Assembly: GCF_030825785.1 (NCBI RefSeq)
Contig: NZ_JAPJPG010000001.1
Location: 8,624 to 72,623, forward strand
DNA: 64,000 bases
Reading direction: 5' to 3'
Source of the DNA: Anaerococcus sp.
GTDB lineage: Bacteria > Bacillota > Clostridia > Tissierellales > Peptoniphilaceae
Under the pieces are notes generated by a model. That model did no database searches, was not told where the DNA came from, and saw only the letters and a list, made by a program, of their open reading frames with translations. Positions 1-7,863 of the stretch are shown here, one piece after another. The position numbers and the translations under genes were made by a program. Position 1 is the stretch's first letter. Every line of letters begins with the position of its first letter.

Positions 1-239
1 TGCTGTCTTATTAATTCCTTGTATAAATTAAAAACATTAGGGCTTAGGCCATTAGCTATGCCTTTTTCTAGATTTAGGATTGAAAGATCTTCCTTAAGAT
101 AATGGACCCTATTCATAAAGCTTTTATCATGGTTTTTCTTGTATCTAAATAAGATTTTTTTCTCCTCTGTAGATGTTTCATCACCCTTAAGCAATTCATC
201 GATAATCCTATCTAAATTTTCTTCATTTAATCTATCCAT
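1..239 (-). CDS. Hypothetical protein, truncated by window edge
   Basis: An open frame starts with ATG at 239-237 and runs leftwards off the window without a stop, giving about 79 residues. The start MDRLNEENLDRIIDEL is followed by a charged, helical, Lys/Glu-rich segment with no recognisable motif. A weak purine run (gggaag) precedes the start. I do not recognise the family. Whether it is a soluble regulator or part of a larger enzyme cannot be told from this fragment. Confidence 0.55.
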   Translation of the reverse strand, partial: MDRLNEENLDRIIDELLKGDETSTEEKKILFRYKKNHDKSFMNRVHYLKEDLSILNLEKGIANGLSPNVFNLYKELIRQ

Positions 240-375
240 AATTAATCTTCCCCTATTATTTTAATTTAAGGCTTTAAGTTTTATTTCATAAAGCCCCCAC
301 CTTATTCACTTACCCTGTCCCTATGACTATAAACACGATATTCGTACAGAAAAATAGAAAAGATTTTACGTAAAA

Positions 376-571
376 GGGGCTGTTGCAAAACTATGAATAA
401 TCATCGTACTATCGTTAGAAGGTTCTCTTAGGAAATTTTACCTCTCCTGGCCGGTAGGCCTATTGCTGCCTGCCGACTGATGGAGTCGATTAGCCCGTCG
501 GCTTAGTGAGACTTTCCGTGGAGGTTCTTCTAACGATAACAGTACGATTTATTCATTCTGCAACAGCCCCC
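376..571. repeat. MITE-like imperfect palindrome of about 196 bp
   Basis: The element begins ggggctgttgca and ends with its inverted copy tgcaacagcccc. The complementarity continues inward with interruptions: tgaataa, tcgtact and atcgttagaa on the left match their inverted copies on the right at 528-560. The centre is GC-rich and itself folds (gccgac / gtcggc). It contains no ORF, and its right end lies 5 bp from the symporter stop codon, so it may also serve as that gene's terminator. Long terminal inverted repeats without a coding region are typical of a MITE or a decayed insertion sequence. I found no clean flush target duplication; attttac occurs on both sides but not at the edges. Confidence 0.5.
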
Positions 572-575
572 TACT

Positions 576-1763
576 TTATTTTACAAATCTTTCTACTATC
601 ATAGCAACCCCAAGGTCTGTACTTGTGTTGATAGCTGTGGCTAGGGGGTCTACTATGGTTGCTATTAGGACCATGATTGGAATCGAGCTTTGAGGGAAGG
701 CAAAGGCTGATATGAGGAATATCTCTCCAGTATAGCCTCCTCCTGGAACTGCCCCCATAACTGATGAGGCTATGACTGATACTGCTATAGCTGTCAAGAG
801 ATTAGAAGGATCTAGTAAGTCTATGCCAAATATAGGGCACAAGAGGGCAATCTTTATTATTTGAATCAAGACCGTTCCATCCTTGTGGAGATTTGCCCCT
901 ATGGGAAGGACTATTGAATTCACATCTTCTCTGATTCCAATTTTTCTTCCTGCCTCAAGATTTGGAGGAAGGGCTGCCGCAGAGGAACTTGTCCCAAAGG
1001 CTGTAAGAACTGGTGGCCACATGTATGTAAATAGCCTTTTGCAAGATTTAAGTCCTCCCCCGATAAAGGCCATGATGAAGTTTACAAAGAAGAAATATAT
1101 GATTGAAGCAAGGGCAAATATCAGGATTGTCCTTGATAGGGGACCTACAATCTGTTTGCCATTTTCTCCTAAAAGGACTGCAAAATATGCACTCAAGCCA
1201 ATTGGAGCAAGCTTCATTATATATGATATAATCTTTGTAACGACCTTAGAGGATTGGTCTATAAAGTCCTTTACAAGCCTTGCCTCATCAGCAAGCTTAG
1301 AAATAGCAAGTCCTACGAAGAAGGAAAAGACTATAAGGGCCATCAGATTTTCCCTGGAAAGTAATTTAGAAAAATCATCCACTGTAAGCATGGCGAGAAA
1401 ATCGATACTGGGACTCTTCTCTATTTCAAAATCCTTGAAATTAAGGACAGCATTCTTGTTTGGGTCAAATATTTGAGTAAAGACAAGCATGTAAATTGCT
1501 GCAAATAATCCTGTAATAATAAATATAATAAACATGAGTCCTAATATCTTTCCGATAGTCTTGGTAGTCTTCATCCCAGTAATCGAAGATACAATTGATG
1601 TGAAAATCATTGGAACTATTGATACATACAAGAGATTTAGGAAGATATTGGCTACTCCTTGAAGGCTCTTTGCAGATTCTCCTAAGATAAGTCCTAGAAT
1701 AGCTCCAATAAACATCGACAGTAATAGTATTAGGGAAGATTTATTTTCTTTTAAAATTTTCAT
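576..1763 (-). CDS. Dicarboxylate/amino acid:cation symporter (DAACS/SDF family)
   Basis: The protein of about 395 residues is a secondary transporter that uses a Na+ or H+ gradient to take up C4-dicarboxylates or acidic/neutral amino acids. Multiple hydrophobic segments cover its length. The C-terminal half carries family hallmarks: a serine-rich stretch TAFGTSSSAAALP in the re-entrant loop, GANLHKDGT, and the motif DPLATAINTSTDLG near the end. An upstream in-frame ATG exists at 1865, but the ATG at 1763 is preceded by aaaggag at ideal spacing and begins with a normal cytosolic leader (MKILKENK), so it is preferred. The gene stands alone downstream of the met importer on the same strand. Substrate cannot be set from sequence alone. 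Confidence 0.88.
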   Translation of the reverse strand: MKILKENKSSLILLLSMFIGAILGLILGESAKSLQGVANIFLNLLYVSIVPMIFTSIVSSITGMKTTKTIGKILGLMFIIFIITGLFAAIYMLVFTQIFDPNKNAVLNFKDFEIEKSPSIDFLAMLTVDDFSKLLSRENLMALIVFSFFVGLAISKLADEARLVKDFIDQSSKVVTKIISYIMKLAPIGLSAYFAVLLGENGKQIVGPLSRTILIFALASIIYFFFVNFIMAFIGGGLKSCKRLFTYMWPPVLTAFGTSSSAAALPPNLEAGRKIGIREDVNSIVLPIGANLHKDGTVLIQIIKIALLCPIFGIDLLDPSNLLTAIAVSVIASSVMGAVPGGGYTGEIFLISAFAFPQSSIPIMVLIATIVDPLATAINTSTDLGVAMIVERFVK

Positions 1764-2258
1764 TTCTAGCTCCTTTTGGGTAAAAAAATACCAGCCCATA
1801 TTTTCCATAATTATTATTTCAAATCTTGGAGAGACAAATGCTTTTAGAAAATAATGAGCCAGCATTTTATGCTAATGTGTATTGTTTTGGAATTGATAAA
1901 TTCACATGGATTAGGGAAGTCAAAAGCTAAATCCAAATCTTTTTTATAGATTTGATGTTATAAAAAGTTAGAATTTGGATTGCAAAGCGCTGAGGCTGCG
2001 GGTCAGATTGACTTTTTCTAGGATTAATCCGCTGTGGATTCAAGTCATGTTGGTTTTTAAATAAGTGAGATGACGCTATTTTCTTCTCTCGAAAGCGTAC
2101 TTTTTCTTTGGTTTTACTCCGCTTCGAAATCTCCATTTAGGAGATTTCTTGCTCCTATGTATCTGCCTTGTTTTTTCTAAACAAGATAGACTTTGAATCG
2201 CAAAGCGCTTCGCTACTTTGCGACCCTACCAGGGCGGGTAGCGGCGCGTCAGCGGCGC
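1764..2258. repeat. Gene-free stretch packed with hairpins, GC-rich at one end
   Basis: No credible gene lies between the symporter and metQ. Instead there are successive inverted repeats: aatccaaat/atttggatt around 1930-1981, ggattaatcc, aaatctcc/ggagattt at about 2127-2147, gcaaag/ctttgc at about 2200-2222, and ctacc/gggtag just after. The last ~65 bp before the metQ stop are strikingly GC-rich for this genome (gcgggtagcggcgcgtcagcggcgc). The motif gcaaagcgct occurs twice. This looks like clustered REP-like units or a remnant of transferred DNA; function unknown. Confidence 0.4.
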
Positions 2259-3122
2259 TTACCAAGCAGGTATCCATGATCCTTTTGTTATTTCTTCCAT
2301 GTCTTTTTTGGTTTCTTCTGTTTGGTAGTATTTTACGAATTCTTTGTATTGTTCGTTGTTTTCATCTTCTTTTCTTGCTGCTATTAGGTTGATGTATTGT
2401 TTTACTGATTCTGTTTTTGGGTTTTCTTTGAATACTGCTGTTTCTTTGTCGAGTCCTGCGTCTAGGGCGAAGGTGTCGTTTACTGCTGCTAGGTCGCAGT
2501 CGTCTAGGCTTCTTGTTGTTTGGGATGCGTCCATTTCTATTAGTTCTAGGTTTTTAGGGTTATCTGTTACTTTGTCGAGTCCTATTAGGTCGCCTGCTTC
2601 GCCTTCTACTTTGATTAGGCCTGCTTCTTGAAGTAGGAAGAGGGCTCTTGCTCCGTTTGTTGGATCGTTAGGTATGGCGATTTTGCCTCCATCTTCTAGC
2701 TCGTCAATTGATTTGAGTTTGTTTGAGTATAGGGCCATTGGGGCAAGCATTGTATCTCCAATTGATACTAAATCTGAACCCTTTGATTCATTGAATTCGT
2801 TTAGGAATTTATAGTGTTGGTAGGCGTTTAGGTCGATATCTCCTGCTAGAAGGGCTTCGTTTGGTTGGCTGTAGTCTGAGAATACTACAAGCTCTGCCTT
2901 CTTGCCTGTTCCTTCTTCGTATCTTTTGATTACTTCGTTTAGGACGTCGTTGTATTCACCAACTACACCTATTTTGATTGTTCCATCTTCTTTTTTCTTT
3001 GAATTCTCTTCTGTTTTTACTTGTTCTTTGCTGTCCGCTGGTTTTGCTTCCTTGTTTGCTCCACATGCGCTAAATCCTAGGACTAGAGCAAGTGCTAGGG
3101 CGATTTTTGTAAATTTTTTCAT
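2259..3122 (-). CDS. metQ: Methionine-binding lipoprotein MetQ (second copy)
   Basis: The protein has 287 residues and belongs to the NlpA/MetQ solute-binding family that captures D/L-methionine outside the membrane and delivers it to MetNI. A lipoprotein signal ends at GFSAC with lipidated Cys20, followed by a K/E/D-rich tether up to about residue 48. The binding domain shows family motifs GVVGEYND, FSDYSQPNEAL, DIDLNAYQHYKFL and KIAIPNDPTNGARAL. It is the last gene of the met operon, 53 bp after the first metQ paralogue and clearly diverged from it. The ending TKGSWIPAW is typical of MetQ. Two binding proteins may broaden specificity (methionine sulfoxide, peptides), which is inference. Confidence 0.93.
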   Translation of the reverse strand: MKKFTKIALALALVLGFSACGANKEAKPADSKEQVKTEENSKKKEDGTIKIGVVGEYNDVLNEVIKRYEEGTGKKAELVVFSDYSQPNEALLAGDIDLNAYQHYKFLNEFNESKGSDLVSIGDTMLAPMALYSNKLKSIDELEDGGKIAIPNDPTNGARALFLLQEAGLIKVEGEAGDLIGLDKVTDNPKNLELIEMDASQTTRSLDDCDLAAVNDTFALDAGLDKETAVFKENPKTESVKQYINLIAARKEDENNEQYKEFVKYYQTEETKKDMEEITKGSWIPAW

Positions 3123-3175
3123 TATTTCCTCCTATAATTTACATTTATATTATTAAAGATATAAATCTTAATAAC

Positions 3176-4003
3176 CTATCTTAGTTTAAATATTGGGATT
3201 ACTGCTCCCTTGAATTCGTCTTCTATGACCTTTTTAGTTTCATCTGTTAGATAATAGTTTTCTATGAAGTTTTTGATATCTTTGTTATCTTTGTTATTTT
3301 CTTTGACTGCAATTACATTTATAAAGTTCTTGGCTCTTTCATTTTCTGGATCTTCAAGAAAGATTGAATCTTCTGTTGGGGAAAGTCCCGCCTCCATTGC
3401 CATGTCAGAGTTTATTAGAGCTGCATCCACATCTTCTAGGGCCCTCGATACTTGGTCTGCTGGAAGCTCTACAAATTCAATATTTTTAGGATTTTCTTCT
3501 ATATCATCTAGAGTTATAAAGTCTCCGCTTCCATCTTTGATCTTAATTACTCCTGCAGATTCCAAGATGTATAGGGCCCTGGAGTTATTTGATACTTCAA
3601 CTGGTATGGCAATCTTTCCTCCTTCAGGAACTTCTTCTATATCTTTAATCTTTTGTGAGTAAACTCCCATTGGCGATATTATTGTATCTGCAAGATAAGT
3701 GAAGTCTGCATTTTGGTTTTTATTATAGTCTTCTATAAATATATAGGTTGCAAAGGATGATAGGTCGATGTCTCCGTCCTTTAGGGCATCGTTTGGTTGA
3801 TTGTAGTCGTTAAATCTTACAAGCTCAATCTTTTTGCCAGTATCCTTCTCGTATCTTTTGATGGCGTCTTCGTATTCGACATTTCTCTCACCTACTACTC
3901 CAAGCTTAAGAGCTTCCTTGCTTTCGTTTTTCTCTGCCCCGCCACAGCTTGTGATTAAGACCGCCAGGGATAGGGCTGAAAGTAGTCCAAATATTTTTTT
4001 CAT
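3176..4003 (-). CDS. metQ: Methionine-binding lipoprotein MetQ (first copy)
   Basis: This 275-residue NlpA/MetQ family protein has a lipobox LITSC with Cys20 and only a short tether. Family motifs are GVVGERNV, FNDYNQPNDAL, GDIDLSSFATYIFIEDYN and KIAIPVEVSNNSRAL. It lies 8 bp after metI, in the operon metN-metI-metQ-metQ. Compared with the downstream copy, the ligand-pocket segment NAYQHYKF is replaced by SSFATYIF, and the C-terminus is more divergent, so the two copies may not bind the same ligand equally well. Confidence 0.92.
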   Translation of the reverse strand: MKKIFGLLSALSLAVLITSCGGAEKNESKEALKLGVVGERNVEYEDAIKRYEKDTGKKIELVRFNDYNQPNDALKDGDIDLSSFATYIFIEDYNKNQNADFTYLADTIISPMGVYSQKIKDIEEVPEGGKIAIPVEVSNNSRALYILESAGVIKIKDGSGDFITLDDIEENPKNIEFVELPADQVSRALEDVDAALINSDMAMEAGLSPTEDSIFLEDPENERAKNFINVIAVKENNKDNKDIKNFIENYYLTDETKKVIEDEFKGAVIPIFKLR

Positions 4004-4011
4004 ATTTCCTC

Positions 4012-4677
4012 CTAATGACTGGTCTTTCTGATGAGTATATTTGATACTCCTTGGATTATAAATACTATGATTAAGATTATTACTACTGATATTAGGACCA
4101 CGTCGTCCTTGTATCTTTGATAGCCTACCGCTATGGCAAGGTCTCCGATTCCTCCTCCACCGATTAGGCCAGCCATTGCTGTAAGGCCTAGTAGGGAGAT
4201 TAGGGTGATTGATGATGCTCTAATTATGGAAGGAAGTCCTTCTCTAAGATAAACTGACCAGATTATCTCAACCGGTCCCTTACCCATCGCTTCTGCTGCT
4301 TCTATTACTCCAGGATCTACTTCTGCAAGAGCCTGTTCGACTTGTTTTGCAAAAAATGGCACTGTTGAAAATATTAATGGAACTATAGCTGCTGTAGGAC
4401 CTATCCTAGTGTTAACTATAAGCTTAGTTATTGGTGCAATTAGGGCAAGTAAGATTACAAAGGGGATTGCCCTAAAGGTGTTGGTTATCTTATCAAGTAC
4501 TGAGTAAAGTTTTTTATTTTCTAGTATTCTTCCCCTATCTGTCACAACGAGGATTACTCCTAGTATGAGGCCAAAGATTCCTGCAAATATTGCAGAAACG
4601 ACAAGCATGTGTAGGGTGGCCCAAGTTTCTTTTACAATCCTATCTGATATAGATAGGGCATAATCAAAGTATCCCAT
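4012..4677 (-). CDS. metI: Methionine ABC transporter permease MetI
   Basis: The 221-residue membrane protein has about five transmembrane helices and the BPD-type permease coupling motif EAAEAMGKGPVEIIWSVYLREGLPSI, with EAA loop and conserved Gly. It forms the translocation channel together with a MetN dimer. Its start overlaps the end of metN (14 bp), consistent with translational coupling, and metQ follows 8 bp later. The closing segment GGGIGDLAIAVGYQRYKDDV is characteristic of MetI. Confidence 0.95.
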   Translation of the reverse strand: MGYFDYALSISDRIVKETWATLHMLVVSAIFAGIFGLILGVILVVTDRGRILENKKLYSVLDKITNTFRAIPFVILLALIAPITKLIVNTRIGPTAAIVPLIFSTVPFFAKQVEQALAEVDPGVIEAAEAMGKGPVEIIWSVYLREGLPSIIRASSITLISLLGLTAMAGLIGGGGIGDLAIAVGYQRYKDDVVLISVVIILIIVFIIQGVSNILIRKTSH

Positions 4678-5692
4678 CTCTACCTCCTAAAATTCTAATT
4701 CTAACGTCTCTTTCTTCTAGATAAGCAAGTACTTCATCGAGACTACCGTCAGATCCCTTAAATGTTACTATGAGATTCCCAACTGGTGTTTGGCTAATAA
4801 ATTCTATATTTGCTGCAAGGATATTGGTCTTTATTCCAAACTTATCATAGATTTCATTTATAAGCGGCTCTGTTGTACTTGCTCCCTTGTAGTTAAGTTG
4901 GACTAAGATTTCGTCTTCTTTTAAGATTCCTATGTTTTCCTTAACTTCTTCTATGGTAGCTTCAACATTAGTTGAAGTTTCTACAAATTCTCTTGTAAGT
5001 TCTTCTTTTGGATCGGAGAAAATATCCAAGGTATTTCCCTCTTCGATGACCCTTCCTCCTTGCATTACAGCACATTTGTTGCAAAGATCTTTTACAACTT
5101 CCATCTGGTGGGTAATGATTACAATAGTAAGCTTAAGCTTCTCATTAAGCTCTTTAAGGAGGACTAGGATTTGCTTGGTAGTCTTAGGATCTAGGGCACT
5201 TGTCGCCTCATCGCAAAGAAGGATCTCAGGATCTGAGGCAAGGGCACGGGCTATAGCACATCTTTGCTTTTGCCCTCCAGAAAGCTCTCTAGGGTATGCG
5301 TCTGCCTTATCGCCAATTCCTACAAGCTCTAGAAGTTCCTTGGCCTTTTTAATTTTTTCTTCCTTTGAAATTTTATCTCTCTTGATTGGAAAGATTACAT
5401 TATCCAAAACTGTAATATTATTCAAAAGATTGAAATGTTGAAAGATCATTCCTATCTTCTTTCTCCTATCTCTTAAATCCTTCTTTGATAAGTCTAGGAG
5501 ATTTTCTCCCTTTACTACAACCTCTCCTTCAGTAGGCCTTTGAAGGAGGTTGATAGTCCTTACAAGAGTTGACTTACCCGCTCCAGAAAAGCCCACAATC
5601 CCGTAGGCATCTTGTTTTTCAATTTTGATACTTACATCATCGACTGCCTTAAAGCCATCAAAGTCGACTGTAATATTCTTTAGCTCAATCAT
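4664..5692 (-). CDS. metN: Methionine ABC transporter ATPase MetN
   Basis: The 342-residue ATPase energises methionine import. It contains Walker A GFSGAGKST, the signature LSGGQKQR, Walker B ILLCDEATSALD and the switch His in ITHQ. After the ATPase domain comes the ~90-residue NIL domain (PF09383), which in E. coli MetN binds methionine and causes trans-inhibition. The frame can be extended to 5770, but that extension runs into the T-box terminator. The ATG at 5692, preceded by ggaaggg, is the real start. First gene of the operon, under the T-box leader immediately upstream. Confidence 0.95.
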   Translation of the reverse strand: MIELKNITVDFDGFKAVDDVSIKIEKQDAYGIVGFSGAGKSTLVRTINLLQRPTEGEVVVKGENLLDLSKKDLRDRRKKIGMIFQHFNLLNNITVLDNVIFPIKRDKISKEEKIKKAKELLELVGIGDKADAYPRELSGGQKQRCAIARALASDPEILLCDEATSALDPKTTKQILVLLKELNEKLKLTIVIITHQMEVVKDLCNKCAVMQGGRVIEEGNTLDIFSDPKEELTREFVETSTNVEATIEEVKENIGILKEDEILVQLNYKGASTTEPLINEIYDKFGIKTNILAANIEFISQTPVGNLIVTFKGSDGSLDEVLAYLEERDVRIRILGGRDGIL

Positions 5693-5715
5693 ATTTCCCT
5701 TCCTAATATTGTAAT

Positions 5716-5990
5716 AAAAAAAGTCCCCAGCTTCCCGAAGGAAACTAAGGACGAAAATTCGCGTTACCACCTTAATTCATATGCGCTCACACGCATAGGC
5801 ACTCATCAAGTACAGACATACTCTACTTCTGTAACGGGAAGACCCGTATAGCTCTAATATCGAACTATCCCATCAAAGGCCATCTTCATCTAAATCAACA
5901 TCCACCCCTTTCACCAAACGGGGCTCTCTGTAGAACATCTTTCTAGACTACTCTTCTTTTCAAATGGTGTCAAAACTGTATTTATTTGAT
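5716..5990 (-). promoter_or_regulatory. T-box leader (methionine specifier) with terminator
   Basis: On the minus strand the hallmark T-box sequence ggtggtaacgcg (5773-5761) is followed by a terminator hairpin (gtccttagtttcc ... ggaagctggggac) and seven T residues at 5722-5716. Upstream lies a Stem I with the AG-rich bulge agagag and ggtgaaagg, and the 3' side of the specifier loop reads gaag-ATG-g, with the triplet at 5883-5881. ATG fits methionine and the downstream metNIQQ genes. The TGGT of the T-box would pair with an ACCA tRNA end, matching tRNA-Met. Uncharged tRNA should stabilise the antiterminator and switch the importer on. Confidence 0.92.
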
Positions 5991-5996
5991 AATCCT

Positions 5997-6025
5997 ATAA
6001 TACCATGGTATTTTTTCCTTGTCAA
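5997..6025 (-). promoter_or_regulatory. Promoter of the met operon
   Basis: TTGACA (6025-6020), a 17-bp spacer and TATTAT (6002-5997) on the minus strand place a start near 5990, just ahead of T-box Stem I. Confidence 0.75.
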
Positions 6026-6079
6026 ATAATTTAAAATAATTTGTATAAGTATTAGTTTTATTATATCTATAACTAAAAT

Positions 6080-6108
6080 TTGCTTAAAGGATCATAGCTT
6101 AGTATAAT
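6080..6108 (+). promoter_or_regulatory. Promoter of the antitoxin RNA
   Basis: TTGCTT (6080-6085), a 17-bp spacer and a perfect TATAAT (6103-6108). Transcription would start near 6114 and meet the strong hairpin terminator at 6149-6175, with no ORF between, so the product should be a ~60-nt RNA. Confidence 0.75.
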
Positions 6109-6113
6109 GATAT

Positions 6114-6176
6114 CACATAGGGAATGTAATTAATTTTAACACATAAAAAGCAGGAGCTGCAACTCCTGCTTTTTAT
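6114..6176 (+). ncRNA. Candidate antitoxin RNA of a type I (Fst/par-like) system
   Basis: A short untranslated RNA is predicted between the promoter at 6080-6108 and the terminator at 6149-6175. It contains two 10-nt blocks, ggaatgtaat and attttaacac (6121-6142). These are exactly complementary to two blocks of the convergent peptide mRNA that span its ribosome-site edge, start codon and first codons. The terminator provides a second complementary region because it is shared by both RNAs. In Fst/par loci of Enterococcus plasmids, RNA II has precisely these two interaction zones with RNA I. Expression is inferred. Confidence 0.72.
6149..6175. terminator. Bidirectional terminator shared by toxin mRNA and antitoxin RNA
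   Basis: agcaggag (6149-6156) and ctcctgct (6163-6170) form a perfect 8-bp stem with a 6-nt loop. There are T-rich tracts on both sides, so it can stop the rightward RNA and the leftward peptide mRNA. Confidence 0.88.
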
Positions 6177-6182
6177 TTTGGG

Positions 6183-6284
6183 CTAGTTATCATCATCTAA
6201 AAACTTGCTATCTAACCACTTACAAACATAGTAACTAGCTATATTTATCGCGATAGCAAACAATAAGGAATGTAATTTTGACAT
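6183..6284 (-). CDS. Small membrane peptide, candidate Fst-like type I toxin
   Basis: The 33-residue ORF starts MSKLHSLLFAIAIN and ends KWLDSKFLDDDN. ATG at 6284 is preceded by a near-perfect taggaggt. A single hydrophobic helix spans about residues 6-21 and is followed by a positively charged then acidic tail, the layout of Fst peptides (membrane helix plus short charged cytosolic tail). The tail motif YYVCKWLD resembles small peptides I recall from other Firmicutes, but I cannot search for them. The mRNA would carry a 5' hairpin (6300-6326) next to the ribosome site and end at the shared terminator. Function as a toxin is inferred from architecture, not shown. Confidence 0.78.
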   Translation of the reverse strand: MSKLHSLLFAIAINIASYYVCKWLDSKFLDDDN

Positions 6285-6299
6285 TTTAACACCTCCTAA

Positions 6300-6336
6300 C
6301 TGTTACCAGTATAGGGATGATAACAATTTAATTATA
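6300..6336 (-). promoter_or_regulatory. Toxin mRNA -10 box and 5' hairpin
   Basis: TATAAT lies at 6336-6331 on the minus strand with no clear -35. The predicted start near 6325 puts a 9-bp stem at the very 5' end of the mRNA (uuguuauca / ugguaacag, 6326-6300). Its two G-U pairs exist only in the minus-strand RNA. The stem ends two bases upstream of the aggaggt, as the 5' stem in Fst RNA I does. Confidence 0.55.
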
Positions 6337-6386
6337 GCAGATTTTTATATTTTTTAGGGAAAATTTACCCTTAAAATATAGATAAA

Positions 6387-6416
6387 TTTTCATTTTAGGC
6401 CGATAAGTATTATAAT
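6387..6416 (+). promoter_or_regulatory. Promoter of hydGF
   Basis: TTTTCA (6387-6392), an 18-bp spacer and TATAAT (6411-6416), ending 28 bp before the hydG start with gggagg in between. Confidence 0.55.
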
Positions 6417-6443
6417 ATAAGTGAATTTATAAAGGGAGGTAAT

Positions 6444-7862
6444 ATGGTAGTATATAATCCAAAATCTAGCAAGGCTAGTGAATTTATTAACCATGAAGAA
6501 ATTTTAGAGACTCTCGATTATGGAAGAGAAAATGCCCATAACAGAGAGCTTATCATAGATATTTTAAATAAGGCAAAAAAGGCTAAGGGCCTAAGTCACA
6601 GGGAAGCTTTTGTGCTTTTATCTTGTAAGGAAGAAGACCTAAACGAGGAGATCTTTAATCTTGCGAAAGAGCTTAAACATAAGTTTTACGCAAATAGAAT
6701 AGTGCTTTTCGCACCTTTGTATTTGTCTAACTATTGTGTAAATGGTTGCTCTTACTGTCCTTACCACGGACAAAACAGAACTATTCCAAGAAGAAAGCTA
6801 AGCCAAGAAGAAATTCGTGAGCAGGTTATAGCCCTTCAAGACTTAGGACACAAGAGACTTGCCCTAGAAGCTGGAGAAGATCCAGTAAACAATCCTCTAG
6901 AATACATACTAGAGTCAATTGACACAATCTATAACATAAAACACAAAAACGGAGCTATAAGAAGGGTCAATGTAAATATAGCAGCTACTACTGTTGAAAA
7001 TTACAGGAAACTTCACGAGGCAGAAATAGGAACCTATATCCTCTTCCAAGAAACATACAACAAGGAAAATTACGAATCCCTCCACAAGTTTGGCCCTAAG
7101 TCAAACTACGAATATCACACTGAAGCTATGGATAGGGCCTTCGAGGGAGGAATCGACGATCTAGGACTTGGAGTTTTGTATGGCCTTGATTCTTATGAGT
7201 ATGAATTCGTTGGTCAATTGATGCACGCAGAACACCTTGAGGCGAGATTTAATGTTGGTCCTCACACAATATCTGTTCCTAGAATCCAACCAGCTGATGA
7301 TATAGATCCAAACGACTTCGACAATTCCCTATCTGATGAAATGTTTGAAAAAATCGTAGCCTGCATACGAGTTGCAGCACCATATACTGGTATGATCGTA
7401 TCTACTAGGGAAAGTGAAAAGGTACGTGCTAAGCTCTTAGATCTAGGTATTTCCCAAATCTCTGGAGGTTCCAAGACTTCTGTAGGAGGATATACAGAAA
7501 ATGAAACAAAGGGTAGTGATCAATTCGAACTATCAGATAACAGAACACTAGATGAAGTAATCGACTGGCTAATATCAAAAGACCACGTTCCAAGCTTCTG
7601 TACAGCTTGCTACAGGATGGGTAGAACTGGCGAGACCTTTATGGGCATGGTCAAAAAACACGGAATCGGCAATATTTGCCATCCAAACGCCCTAACAACT
7701 CTCGAAGAATATGTAATAGATTACGCAAGTGATAAGACAGCAAAAGATGCCGAAGCCCTTATCCAAATAGAGCTTAATAACATTCCAAATCCAGAAGTTC
7801 GTGAGTCAACTAGAGAAAATCTAGAAAAAATTAAACAAGGACAAAGAGACCTTTATATCTAA
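6444..7862 (+). CDS. hydG: [FeFe]-hydrogenase maturase HydG (tyrosine lyase)
   Basis: HydG is a radical SAM enzyme that splits tyrosine to supply CO and cyanide ligands for the hydrogenase H-cluster. The 472-residue product has the radical SAM cluster motif CX3CX2C at Cys98/102/105 (NYCVNGCSYC). It also has the HydG-specific C-terminal CX2CX22C at Cys386/389/412, which binds the auxiliary cluster and separates HydG from ThiH. A gggagg ribosome site precedes the ATG. hydF follows after 1 bp. No hydrogenase structural gene is in the window. Confidence 0.96.
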   Translation: MVVYNPKSSKASEFINHEEILETLDYGRENAHNRELIIDILNKAKKAKGLSHREAFVLLSCKEEDLNEEIFNLAKELKHKFYANRIVLFAPLYLSNYCVNGCSYCPYHGQNRTIPRRKLSQEEIREQVIALQDLGHKRLALEAGEDPVNNPLEYILESIDTIYNIKHKNGAIRRVNVNIAATTVENYRKLHEAEIGTYILFQETYNKENYESLHKFGPKSNYEYHTEAMDRAFEGGIDDLGLGVLYGLDSYEYEFVGQLMHAEHLEARFNVGPHTISVPRIQPADDIDPNDFDNSLSDEMFEKIVACIRVAAPYTGMIVSTRESEKVRAKLLDLGISQISGGSKTSVGGYTENETKGSDQFELSDNRTLDEVIDWLISKDHVPSFCTACYRMGRTGETFMGMVKKHGIGNICHPNALTTLEEYVIDYASDKTAKDAEALIQIELNNIPNPEVRESTRENLEKIKQGQRDLYI

Positions 7863-7863
7863 T

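Noticed and set aside
883..1476. 197-codon plus-strand frame opposite the symporter
   Set aside because: Lies entirely antisense to a well-supported membrane transporter and has no domain pattern.
1927..2136. 69-codon minus-strand frame in the intergenic block
   Set aside because: Low-complexity basic translation, poor ribosome site and composed of overlapping hairpins; better explained as repeat DNA.
5700..5770. N-terminal extension of MetN
   Set aside because: The extension overlaps the T-box terminator; the internal ATG has the ribosome site.
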